This document shows positions 34,202-41,573 of a DNA stretch of 49,600 bases, piece by piece. A program made the translations under genes and the position numbers. The notes under the pieces are model-generated. The model was given only the letters and a program-made list of their open reading frames with translations. It was not told the origin of the DNA and ran no database searches. The stretch's first letter is position 1. Each line of letters opens with the position of its first letter. This stretch comes from Cereibacter changlensis JA139. Its GTDB lineage: Bacteria; Pseudomonadota; Alphaproteobacteria; Rhodobacterales; Rhodobacteraceae. Location of the stretch: positions 1-49,600 of the forward strand of contig NZ_PZKG01000023.1 of NCBI RefSeq assembly GCF_003034985.1, in the 5' to 3' direction.

Positions 34202-35383
34202 TCAGACGATGGCGCGCTCGCGGAACGGCCGGCCTTCCAGCACCCGATCCACCCCCAGATCCGACAGGTCGAGGCTCCGCCAGCCGCCGGTCAGCACATG
34301 TTCGGCGATCCCGCGCCCCACGGCTGGAGATTGCTGCAACCCGTGGCCGGAGAACCCGTTCATCAGATAGAGGTTCGGCACCGCCGGATGCGGCCCGAGG
34401 ATCGCGTTCTGGTCCAGCGTGTTGTAGGCGTAATGCCCGACCCAGTGCCGCACCACCTTCACCGCGTCGAAACCCGGCGCGCGGGCATAGAGCTGCTCCC
34501 AGATCACGTCCTCGAAGAGGTTCAGGTCGGGCTCGAAATCCTCGGCGTCGCAGGGCCCGTCCTCGGCGGGCACCGTCGCGGTGATCCAGCGGCCGCCGGA
34601 TTCCGGCCTCAGATAGAAGCCCTGGTCGACCAGCAGCGGCGCGTCGGGATGGCGGGCGTTCGGCGCGTCGATCACGAAGACCGTGCGCTTCCTCGGTTCC
34701 ACCGGCAGCGTCAGCCCGGCCATCGCCATGACCTCGGCCGCCCTTGTGCCCGCCGCGTTGATCGCCGCGCCGCAGCCGATCCGACCGCCCGAGGCCAGGG
34801 TGACGCCGGTGACCCGTCCCGCCGCCGTCTCCAGCCCGGTGACGCAGTCGCGCAGGAAGACCGCGCCCTGCAGCTTGGCCGCCTCGCGGAAACCGGCGAG
34901 CAGCCCCATGTTGTCGAACCAGCCCTCGTCGCGCGGCCCGAAGGAGCCCGCAACCAGATCGCCGACCTCCAGCCAGGGAAAGCGCGCCTTCAGCGCCTCG
35001 GGGCTCAGGATCTCCGTCGCCGCCCCCAGCCCGCGCTGCATCTCGGCGACCTCGGCCAGCACCCCTGCCCCGGATTGCGTCCCGGTCAGGAACAGGTAGC
35101 CGTTCTCCTTCAACCCCAGCGAACCGATTCCGGTCTCCACCCCGAGGCTCTCGCGGAAGTCGCGGATGAAGCCCACGCCGAAGCGCGAGATCGCCACGTT
35201 CACCGCGGTGCTGAACTGGCTGCGGATCGAGGCCACCGACAGCGCGGTCGAGGCGCGGGCAAAGCTCGTGTCGCGCTCGACCACCACCACCCGCAGGCCG
35301 GGCTGCATCCGGGTCAGCCAATAGGCCGCCGAGGCCCCCATGACCGCCCCACCGATCACCACAACATCCGCCCTGTCCGCCAT
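34202..35383 (-). CDS. FAD-dependent amine/D-amino-acid oxidoreductase (DAO family)
   Basis: A 393-residue DAO-fold flavoprotein resembling sarcosine/glycine oxidases. The N-terminal FAD site is VVVIGGAVMGASAAYWLTR, followed by VVVVERDTSFARAST, in which an S/A replaces the usual Gly-rich GAS. The C-terminal LYLMNGFSGHGLQQSPAVGRGIAE is the family's second FAD-contact motif. It likely oxidises a secondary or alpha-amine; the substrate is not evident. It is divergent from a LuxR-type regulator that shares the intergenic region, so control by that regulator is likely. Confidence 0.87.
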   Translation of the reverse strand: MADRADVVVIGGAVMGASAAYWLTRMQPGLRVVVVERDTSFARASTALSVASIRSQFSTAVNVAISRFGVGFIRDFRESLGVETGIGSLGLKENGYLFLTGTQSGAGVLAEVAEMQRGLGAATEILSPEALKARFPWLEVGDLVAGSFGPRDEGWFDNMGLLAGFREAAKLQGAVFLRDCVTGLETAAGRVTGVTLASGGRIGCGAAINAAGTRAAEVMAMAGLTLPVEPRKRTVFVIDAPNARHPDAPLLVDQGFYLRPESGGRWITATVPAEDGPCDAEDFEPDLNLFEDVIWEQLYARAPGFDAVKVVRHWVGHYAYNTLDQNAILGPHPAVPNLYLMNGFSGHGLQQSPAVGRGIAEHVLTGGWRSLDLSDLGVDRVLEGRPFRERAIV

Positions 35384-35410
35384 CGCCCGCTCCGATCCAC
35401 GCCAGGCCCT

Positions 35411-35442
35411 GCCGACACCCTCGACAGAGCTGCGCCGACACC
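35411..35442. promoter_or_regulatory. Direct repeats in the FAD oxidoreductase/luxR divergent region
   Basis: GCCGACACC occurs at 35411-35419 and 35434-35442, 23 bp apart, between two divergent start codons. It is not a palindromic lux box. It may be an operator; binding by the adjacent LuxR protein is untested. Confidence 0.35.
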
Positions 35443-35506
35443 GATATTACAGCCGGAGGGATGGGGCCAGCCCGGCGCGGGCGAATGCGCGGGCGGGAGT
35501 ATGTGT

Positions 35507-36304
35507 ATGACCGATGTGCTGCAGTTGCTGAACGGCATAGCCGAGGCGCCGAGCCTCCAGACCGCCTGGGCCGAGGCCGCGCGCCTGTTCCGCGACTGCG
35601 GCTTCTCCCGGGTCAACTACGGCTTCACCCGGTTCCGCAGCGGCGCTTCCATCGGCAGCCCGGATGACGCGGTGTTCCTCACCACCACCGACCCGGCCTA
35701 TGCCACGCTCTATTTCCGCGACGGCTTCTTCGCCCGCACCGCGCTCTACCGCTGGACGATGCAGAATGTCGGTGCCTGCACCTGGCGCTGGGTCGAGGAG
35801 GCGTTCCGCGCCGGCGCGCTGTCGCCGGAGGAGGCCGACGCGGTGCGGATGAACATCCTGATGGACGTGCGCGCCGGGATCACCATCAGCTTTCCCGAGC
35901 CCTCGCCGCGCTGCAAGGGCGGCATGGGGCTGATCGCGGATCCCGGTCTCGGCCATGACGATGTGGACCGGATCTGGGCGGCGCGCGGGCCCGAGATCTC
36001 GGCCGTGGCGCATATGCTGCATCTCAAGGTGGCGCAGCTGCCGGCGCCCTGCCAGCGCCGCGCCCTGACCCAGCGGCAGCGCGCGGCGCTGGAATGGGTG
36101 GCCGAGGGCAAGACCTCGCAGGACATCGCCACGATCATCGGGCTGTCGGTGCAGACGGTGGAAAAGCACCTGCGGCTGGCGCGGGAGGCCTTGGATGTCG
36201 AGACCACGGCGCAGGCGGTGGCGAAATCGACCATGCTGAACCTGATCTTCGCCCGCCCCTGCCCCGGCGCCGAGCCCGACCCGCAGGAGGTAGGGAATCC
36301 CTGA
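35507..36304 (+). CDS. LuxR-family solo with autoinducer-binding domain
   Basis: A 265-residue regulator: an N-terminal autoinducer-binding-type domain (about residues 10-165) and a C-terminal LuxR/GerE helix-turn-helix (LTQRQRAALEWVAEGKTSQD, then LSVQTVEKHLRLAREAL). The start is 35507 or, two codons earlier, 35501, both served by GGGAG. No luxI synthase is in the window. Where classical AHL receptors have an Asp-Pro pair, I read an FFARTALYRW segment with no clear acidic equivalent, so ligand recognition may be atypical. A shared divergent region with an FAD oxidoreductase suggests a metabolite-responsive solo. Confidence 0.87.
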   Translation: MTDVLQLLNGIAEAPSLQTAWAEAARLFRDCGFSRVNYGFTRFRSGASIGSPDDAVFLTTTDPAYATLYFRDGFFARTALYRWTMQNVGACTWRWVEEAFRAGALSPEEADAVRMNILMDVRAGITISFPEPSPRCKGGMGLIADPGLGHDDVDRIWAARGPEISAVAHMLHLKVAQLPAPCQRRALTQRQRAALEWVAEGKTSQDIATIIGLSVQTVEKHLRLAREALDVETTAQAVAKSTMLNLIFARPCPGAEPDPQEVGNP

Positions 36305-36361
36305 CTTCCGCAACCGGCGGCGACCTGTCAGAAATTTGCTGTCCCGACCAGAAAGACCGAA

Positions 36362-36382
36362 AGCTGCCAGCCCCGGGCAGCT
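36362..36382 (+). terminator. Weak hairpin after the luxR gene
   Basis: AGCTGCC (36362-36368) pairs with GGCAGCT (36376-36382) around a 7-nt loop. GTCGTTGCG follows; there is no strong T-run. Confidence 0.35.
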
Positions 36383-36459
36383 GTCGTTGCGAGAAGACTG
36401 TACCTGCTCGCCCCAAAGACCTCTGCGCCCGCCTCATCCCCGTGGGGCGGCGCAAAGTG

Positions 36460-36501
36460 AAACGGTGCGGTCCTTCCCCAGGACCGCACCGTTTCTGTTT
36501 T
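36460..36501. terminator. Bidirectional terminator between luxR and tsf
   Basis: A perfect 14-bp stem (36460-36473 with 36481-36494, AAACGGTGCGGTCC and its complement, loop TTCCCCA), followed by CTGTTTTC on plus and CACTTTG on minus. It lies between convergent genes and is likely the main terminator of rpsB-tsf. Confidence 0.85.
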
Positions 36502-36537
36502 CAGAGGTGAAGCGCCCGGGTCGCCCCGGGCCAGACT

Positions 36538-37413
36538 TCAGCCGGCCAGGGTCTTGGCGACCTCGGCGGCGAAATCTTCCTTCTCCTTCTCGATGCCCTC
36601 GCCGACAGCCATGCGCACGAAGCCCACGACCTCGACGCCCGCATCCTTGGCGGCCTGCGCCACGGTGATGTCGGGGTTCAGCACGAACTTCTGGCCCAGC
36701 AGCGTGACTTCCTCGAAGAACTTGGCCATCCGGCCGACGATCATCTTCTCGATCACCGCGTCCGGCTTGCCGGATTCGCGCGCCTGTTCGGTCAGCACAT
36801 TCTTCTCGCGCTCGATCAGCGCCGGGTCCAGATCGGCCTCGCCCAGCGACGCCGGGTTGGTGGCGGCGACGTGCATGGCGATCTGCTTGGCGATCCCGTT
36901 GTCGGTGCCCTTCACGGCCACCAGAACGCCGATCTTGCCCATGCCGTCAGCCGCGGCGTTGTGCACATAGGCAGCGACCGAGTCGCCTTCCAGCACGGCC
37001 ATGCGGCGCAGGGTCATGTTCTCGCCGATCACGGCGATGGCCTCGTTCAGCGTGGTCTCGACGGTCTTGCCGCCCAGGTCGGCCGATTTCAGCGCCTCGA
37101 CGTCGGAGACGGTCAGCGCGGCCTTGGTGAAATTCCCCACCAGCGCCTGGAAATCGGCGTTCTTCGCCACGAAGTCGGTTTCCGAGTTCACCTCGACGGC
37201 GACGCCCTTGCCACCTTCGACGGCCACGCCGACCAGACCCTCGGCCGCGGTGCGGCCAGCCTTCTTGGCGGCCTTCGCCAGGCCCTTGGTGCGCAGCCAG
37301 TCGACGGCGGCTTCCATGTCGCCTTCGGTCTCGATCAGGGCGCGTTTCGCGTCCATCATCCCTGCGCCAGTCGATTCGCGCAGTTCCTTCACCATCTGAG
37401 CGGTGATTGCCAT
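36538..37413 (-). CDS. tsf: Elongation factor Ts
   Basis: A 291-residue EF-Ts, the GDP/GTP exchange factor for EF-Tu. The N-terminal UBA-like region [26 protein letters not shown], the core [10 protein letters not shown] (with the TDFV motif) and the C-terminal ALAGE-type end are present. The start at 37413 gives the usual protein; the longer open frame is not credible. It lies 92 bp downstream of rpsB on the same strand, the universal order. Confidence 0.97.
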   Translation of the reverse strand: MAITAQMVKELRESTGAGMMDAKRALIETEGDMEAAVDWLRTKGLAKAAKKAGRTAAEGLVGVAVEGGKGVAVEVNSETDFVAKNADFQALVGNFTKAALTVSDVEALKSADLGGKTVETTLNEAIAVIGENMTLRRMAVLEGDSVAAYVHNAAADGMGKIGVLVAVKGTDNGIAKQIAMHVAATNPASLGEADLDPALIEREKNVLTEQARESGKPDAVIEKMIVGRMAKFFEEVTLLGQKFVLNPDITVAQAAKDAGVEVVGFVRMAVGEGIEKEKEDFAAEVAKTLAG

Positions 37414-37505
37414 AGCGGCTCTCCTCAATGATATCCCGTGAATGCCGGGCGGGACCATGGCCCCACCCGGTAACAAGGCTGTAACAAGCCGGAAGCTGCG
37501 GGGCC

Positions 37506-38261
37506 TCAGGCCTCCAGCGCTTCTTCCTCGGGGGCAGCGTCCAGCGCGCCAAGGTCGATGCCGGCAGCGCCCATCTGGGCGGTCATGCCGTCGAGCGCAG
37601 CGCGCGAGACCAGGTCGCAATACAGGGCGATCGCGCGAGCCGCGTCATCGTTGCCCGGGATCACGTAGTCCACGCCCTTGGGCGAGCAGTTGGTGTCGAC
37701 GACGCCGACCACCGGGATGCCCAGCTTCTGCGCTTCGAGGATCGCCAGATCTTCCTTGCCCACGTCGATGATGAACAGCAGGTCCGGAACGCCGCCCATG
37801 TCGCGGATGCCGCCGAGCGACGCCTGCAGCTTGGACTGCTCGCGCTCCATGTTCAGCCGCTCTTTCTTGGTCAGGCCCTCGGCGCCGTTCGCCATCAGCT
37901 CGTCGAGCTGCTTCAGGCGCTGGATCGACTGCGAGACCGTCTTCCAGTTGGTGAGCGTGCCGCCCAGCCAGCGATGGTTCATGTAGTGCTGCGCGCATTT
38001 CTCGGCAGCTTCGGCGATCGGCTTCTGCGCCTGACGCTTGGTGCCGACGAACAGCACGCGGCCGCCCTTGGCGACGGTGTCACGCACGACTTTCAGCGCC
38101 GCGTCCAGCATCGGGACGGTCTGCGTCAGGTCGAGAATGTGGATGCCGTTGCGGTCGCCGTAGATGAATTCACCCATCTTCGGGTTCCAGCGTGCGGTCT
38201 GGTGGCCGTAGTGAACGCCAGCTTCAAGCAGCTGACGCATGGAAAACTCGGGGAGCGCCAT
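37506..38261 (-). CDS. rpsB: 30S ribosomal protein S2
   Basis: A 251-residue S2 protein: [57 protein letters not shown] and [26 protein letters not shown] second in-frame ATG lies two codons upstream (38267) and either may be used. AAAGGA precedes both. The C-terminus has an acidic tail (APEEEALEA) common in alphaproteobacteria. Confidence 0.97.
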   Translation of the reverse strand: MALPEFSMRQLLEAGVHYGHQTARWNPKMGEFIYGDRNGIHILDLTQTVPMLDAALKVVRDTVAKGGRVLFVGTKRQAQKPIAEAAEKCAQHYMNHRWLGGTLTNWKTVSQSIQRLKQLDELMANGAEGLTKKERLNMEREQSKLQASLGGIRDMGGVPDLLFIIDVGKEDLAILEAQKLGIPVVGVVDTNCSPKGVDYVIPGNDDAARAIALYCDLVSRAALDGMTAQMGAAGIDLGALDAAPEEEALEA

Positions 38262-38381
38262 GTCCATTATCCTTTTCCGGTTTGCGCCTCGGCAGGGCCA
38301 TCTCAGAACTCGCGTTCCAACCGGCGGACCCTCGGGGATGTCTCCCCCGAAAAGCCCAAGCCCCACCTGTGAAGTGCCGCG

Positions 38382-38410
38382 CCTATACAAGCCGCCGCAG
38401 CCCCTTGCAA
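38382..38410 (-). promoter_or_regulatory. Promoter of rpsB-tsf
   Basis: On minus TTGCAA (38410-38405), a 17-bp spacer and TATAGG (38387-38382) give a start near 38375 and a 5' leader of about 115 nt, long enough for S2 autoregulation, though I cannot show its structure. The -35 lies in the 12-bp palindrome CCCTTGCAAGGG. Confidence 0.65.
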
Positions 38411-38510
38411 GGGCCTTCTCCCGCAGTCGCCTGCGGAAGACCGGGCGGAGCACGCCCGGGCGCGAAATCTGCGCTTGCACCGGCGCGGCGCGCCCGGCAT
38501 CAGAACGGCC

Positions 38511-39404
38511 ATGCAAGCGCCAGACATCCTCTGTATCGGCTCCGTCCTCTGGGACATCATCGGTCGTTCGCCCACCGCGATGCGGGTCGGGTCGGACGTG
38601 CCCGGTCGCATCACCCGGCTGCCGGGGGGTGTGGCGATGAACATCGCCATGACCCTGCGCCGCTTCGGGCTCACGCCGGCGCTGCTCTCGGCCATCGGGC
38701 GCGATCCCGAGGGGGACGAGCTGGTGGCGGCCTGCGCGCGGATGGGGCTCGACACCGCGCAGCTCTACCGCTCCGAGGATCTGCCGACCGACCGCTACAT
38801 GGCGGTCGAGGGTGCCAACGGGCTGATCGCCGCCATCGCCGACGCCCATTCGCTCGAGGCGGCGGGCGACAAGATCCTGCGGCCCCTGGCCGACGGGCGG
38901 CTGGGGTCGGAGGCCGCGCCCTATGCCGGGCTGATCGCGCTCGACGGCAACCTGACCGAGGCGCTGCTGGCCGATATCGCCAGCTCACCCCTTTTCGCCG
39001 CCGCCGACCTGCGCATCGCCCCCGCCAGCCCCGGCAAGGCCGAACGGCTGAGCCCGCTGCTGTCGCATCCGCGCGCCACGCTCTATCTCAATCTCGAGGA
39101 GGCGGGCATCCTGTGCAGGGCGCGGTTCGAGGGGGCCGAGGCCGCCGCCCTCGCCCTGCTCGAGCGCGGCGCCGAGCGGGTTCTGGTGACCGACGGGGGC
39201 CGGGCCTGTGCCGACGGGCGGCGGGGGCTCGGCGTGCTGACCGGGACGCCGCCTGCCGTGCTCGTGACCCGGGTGACCGGGGCGGGCGACACTTTCATGG
39301 CCGCGCATATCGTGGCCGAACGGCGCGGCGATCCGCGCGAGGCGGCGCTGACGGCCGCCCTGCGCGCCGCCGCCGACTATATCTCAGGAGAAATCGGATC
39401 ATGA
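38511..39404 (+). CDS. psuK: Pseudouridine kinase (PfkB family)
   Basis: A 297-residue ribokinase/PfkB-fold kinase: [14 protein letters not shown] at the N-terminus, [22 protein letters not shown] in the sugar site, and catalytic [17 protein letters not shown] near the C-terminus with the Asp base. It is identified as PsuK rather than ribokinase or fructokinase because it overlaps psuG by 4 bp. It phosphorylates pseudouridine to pseudouridine 5'-phosphate. No good Shine-Dalgarno precedes 38511; an alternative start at 38475 would add 12 residues. It is divergent from rpsB. Confidence 0.88.
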   Translation: MQAPDILCIGSVLWDIIGRSPTAMRVGSDVPGRITRLPGGVAMNIAMTLRRFGLTPALLSAIGRDPEGDELVAACARMGLDTAQLYRSEDLPTDRYMAVEGANGLIAAIADAHSLEAAGDKILRPLADGRLGSEAAPYAGLIALDGNLTEALLADIASSPLFAAADLRIAPASPGKAERLSPLLSHPRATLYLNLEEAGILCRARFEGAEAAALALLERGAERVLVTDGGRACADGRRGLGVLTGTPPAVLVTRVTGAGDTFMAAHIVAERRGDPREAALTAALRAAADYISGEIGS

Positions 39405-40312
39405 AAGCCCCGCTCACCCTGCTTCCCGAGGTTGCCGACGCGCTGGCCGGGGGCCGCGCCGTGGTGGCGCTGGAATCGACCATCATCACCCACGGCATGC
39501 CCTTCCCACAGAACGTGGAGACCGCCCGCGCCGTCGAGGCCGAGATCCGCGCGGCGGGGGCGGTGCCTGCCACCATCGCGGTGATGGGCGGGCGGATCCA
39601 TGTCGGGCTGACCGGGGACGAGCTCGATCAGCTGGGTCAGGCCAAGGACGTGGCCAAGCTGTCGCGCGCCGACATGGCCGCCTGCCTCGCGCAGGGACGG
39701 ACGGGGGCGACGACGGTCGCCGCCACGATGATCGCGGCGCGGCTCGCCGGGATCTCGGTCTTCGCCACCGGCGGGATCGGGGGGGTGCATCGGGGGGCGG
39801 AGCTGAGCTTCGACATCTCGGCGGACCTGCGCGAGCTGGCGCAGACCCCGGTCACGGTGATCGCGGCGGGGGCGAAGGCGATCCTCGACCTGCCGAAGAC
39901 GCTGGAGGTTCTGGAAACCTACGGCGTGCCGGTCATCGCCTTCGGGCAGGACGAATTTCCGGCCTTCTGGTCGCGCGGGTCGGGGCTGCCGGCGCCGCTC
40001 CGGATGGACAGCGCGGGCGAGATCGCGGCGGCGCATCTGATGCGGGGGCGGCTGGGGCTGCCGGGCGGGCAGCTGGTGGCGAACCCGATCCCCGTGGAGC
40101 ATGAGATCGCCTTCGCCGAGATCAGCCCGGTGATCGAGCAGGCGCTGGCCGAGGCGGCGGATCAGGGGATCGCGGGCAAGGCGGTGACGCCCTTCCTGCT
40201 GGACCGGATGTTCGAGATCACGGCGGGGCGGTCGCTGGCCTCCAACGTCGAGCTGGTGCTGAACAATGCCCGGCTGGGCGCGGCCGTGGCGATCGAGATC
40301 GCCAGAGGCTGA
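39401..40312 (+). CDS. psuG: Pseudouridine-5'-phosphate glycosidase
   Basis: A 303-residue enzyme splitting pseudouridine 5'-phosphate into uracil and ribose 5-phosphate. Hallmarks are VVALESTIITHGMPFPQN, GRTGATTVAATM, SVFATGGIGGVHRGAE and the catalytic lysine segment GAKAILDLPKTLE. The C-terminal half contains NPIPVEHEI and SNVELVLNNARLGAA. It is coupled to psuK (ATGA overlap, AGGAG 11 bp upstream). Together they recycle pseudouridine from rRNA/tRNA turnover or the environment. Confidence 0.96.
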   Translation: MKAPLTLLPEVADALAGGRAVVALESTIITHGMPFPQNVETARAVEAEIRAAGAVPATIAVMGGRIHVGLTGDELDQLGQAKDVAKLSRADMAACLAQGRTGATTVAATMIAARLAGISVFATGGIGGVHRGAELSFDISADLRELAQTPVTVIAAGAKAILDLPKTLEVLETYGVPVIAFGQDEFPAFWSRGSGLPAPLRMDSAGEIAAAHLMRGRLGLPGGQLVANPIPVEHEIAFAEISPVIEQALAEAADQGIAGKAVTPFLLDRMFEITAGRSLASNVELVLNNARLGAAVAIEIARG

Positions 40313-40362
40313 TTTTCACGTGTGAAAATGCAGATAACCGGTTGATATTCAACGGTTATCTG
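40313..40362 (+). repeat. Two AT-rich inverted repeats just after psuG
   Basis: TTTTCACGTGTGAAAA (40313-40328) is a perfect 16-bp palindrome starting at the base after the psuG stop. CAGATAACCG (40331-40340) and CGGTTATCTG (40353-40362) flank a centre that extends pairing through GTTGA/TCAAC with one bulged G, giving a stem of 14 bp. Their AT content is far above the local background. They may be psuG terminators or an inserted element. Confidence 0.6.
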
Positions 40363-40380
40363 TTGCGTGTTAATTGAAAA

Positions 40381-40416
40381 GTAGGATTCGCATGGTGGGG
40401 TGAAACCCCACCCTAC
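40381..40416. repeat. REP-like palindrome between psuG and bdhA
   Basis: GGTGGGGT (40394-40401), loop GAA, ACCCCACC (40405-40412) form the hairpin, with GTAGG (40381-40385) and CCTAC (40412-40416) at the ends. This resembles the GTAGGGTGGG...CCCACC family of bacterial REP elements. There is no RAYT transposase in the window. Confidence 0.5.
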
Positions 40417-40510
40417 GCCTACCTTGCTCGCCGGTCGTCGATGCGGAACGACATCCCCATCTCCGGTCACCCGGCGCGTGTCGACGCTCTCCCCGTCAAA
40501 CGCTACCGTT

Positions 40511-41284
40511 TCACAGTGCCGTCCAGCCGCCATCGACCGAGATGGTGGTGCCGGTGATCTGGTCGGCATGGGCCGAGCAGAGGAAGACGACGGTGCCGCC
40601 CATCTGCGAGGTGGTGGCGAATTGCTTCGAGGGCTGGCGGTCCAGCATGACCTCGCGGATCACCGTCTCGCGGTCCATGCCATGCGCCTTCATCTGGTCG
40701 GGGATCTGCGCCTCGACCAGCGGCGTCAGCACATAGCCCGGGCAGATGGCGTTGCAGGTGACGCCCTGCCCCGCGGTTTCCAGCGCGGTGACCTTGGTGA
40801 AGCCGACGAGCCCGTGCTTGGCCGCGACATAGGCCGATTTGTAGGGGCTGGCGGTCAGGCCATGCGCCGAGGCGATGTTGACGATCCGGCCCCAGCCCTT
40901 CTCCCGCATCCCCGGCAGGGCGGCGGCGGTGGTGTGGAAGGCCGAAGAGAGGTTGATGGCGAGGATCGCATCCCATTTCTCGGTCGGGAAGGCCTCGATG
41001 GCGGCGACATGCTGGATGCCGGCGTTGTTCACGAGGATGTCGCAGCCCCCTGCCCGCTCGATCAGCGCGCGGCACTCGTCGGGCTTCGACATGTCGGCCT
41101 GCAGGTAGCGGACGCTGACGCCATGCGCGGCGGCCAGCTTTTCGGCCAGCGCGTGATCCTCGGGCCGGTCGGTGATGGAGTTGATGACCACATCGGCGCC
41201 AGCCCGCGCCAGCTCCTCGGCGGCGCCCAGTCCGATGCCGGAGTTCGACCCGGTGACGATTGCCGTTCTGCCCTTCAGAGACAT
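40511..41284 (-). CDS. bdhA: D-3-hydroxybutyrate dehydrogenase
   Basis: A 257-residue SDR enzyme oxidising 3-hydroxybutyrate to acetoacetate with NAD+, used in PHB breakdown. The cofactor site is TGSNSGIGLG, followed by LVNNAGIQH, catalytic Ser in IVNIASAHG, Tyr-x-x-x-Lys in SAYVAAKHG, and the BDH-specific GLTASPYKSAYVAAKHGLVG and GVTCNAICPGYVLTPLVE. The start at 41284 has GGAGG upstream. I see no clear promoter between 41285 and 41384, where a terminator and a short RNA unit lie upstream; bdhA may depend on read-through from it. Confidence 0.93.
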   Translation of the reverse strand: MSLKGRTAIVTGSNSGIGLGAAEELARAGADVVINSITDRPEDHALAEKLAAAHGVSVRYLQADMSKPDECRALIERAGGCDILVNNAGIQHVAAIEAFPTEKWDAILAINLSSAFHTTAAALPGMREKGWGRIVNIASAHGLTASPYKSAYVAAKHGLVGFTKVTALETAGQGVTCNAICPGYVLTPLVEAQIPDQMKAHGMDRETVIREVMLDRQPSKQFATTSQMGGTVVFLCSAHADQITGTTISVDGGWTAL

Positions 41285-41383
41285 GCTGTTCCTCCGCTGT
41301 TCCCCGGCCAGACTTAGCCGAGCGACGGACGCAAGGCGAGATCGGAGTTCGCTGCGGCAGAGGTGGGAAGGCAGGCTCAGGCC

Positions 41384-41461
41384 CAAAAAAAACGCCGGCA
41401 CGAAGCCGGCGTTAAGTTATTGAGGCAGGTTTCATACAGGCAAGAAACCTATCGAGCAGTG
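41384..41461 (-). ncRNA. Candidate sRNA or attenuated leader upstream of bdhA
   Basis: A minus-strand unit of about 78 nt with all the parts of a small RNA: a promoter at 41467-41495, a hairpin (AGGTTTC at about 41450-41444 pairing with GAAACCT at 41433-41427), and a rho-independent terminator (AACGCCGGC/GCCGGCGTT, 41391-41413) with a run of eight T. No credible peptide is encoded. bdhA starts 100 bp beyond the terminator on the same strand, so it could be a stand-alone sRNA or a terminated leader of bdhA. Confidence 0.65.
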
Positions 41462-41466
41462 GGTCT

Positions 41467-41495
41467 GTTATACGCCGATCTCAACCGGGGGCCAA
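41467..41495 (-). promoter_or_regulatory. Promoter of the candidate sRNA/leader
   Basis: On the minus strand TTGGCC (41495-41490), a 17-bp spacer and TATAAC (41472-41467). The -10 differs from TATAAT by one base, one of the best matches in the window. Confidence 0.7.
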
Positions 41496-41504
41496 GTTAA
41501 AAGT

Positions 41505-41533
41505 TTGAAATGGCTGGCAAGCCACCTTAGGTT
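41505..41533 (+). promoter_or_regulatory. Promoter of the solute-binding protein gene
   Basis: TTGAAA (41505-41510), a 17-bp spacer and TAGGTT (41528-41533), about 40 bp before the start at 41574. It is back to back with the sRNA promoter, with 9 bp between the two -35 hexamers. Confidence 0.6.
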
Positions 41534-41573
41534 CGGCCCTCAGAAACCGCTGCGCCGGGGGAATGTTGCCGGA

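Noticed and set aside
34161-36304. Possible lux box and luxI partner for the LuxR regulator
   Set aside because: There is no 18-20 bp dyad of lux-box type and no acyl-homoserine-lactone synthase gene in the window.
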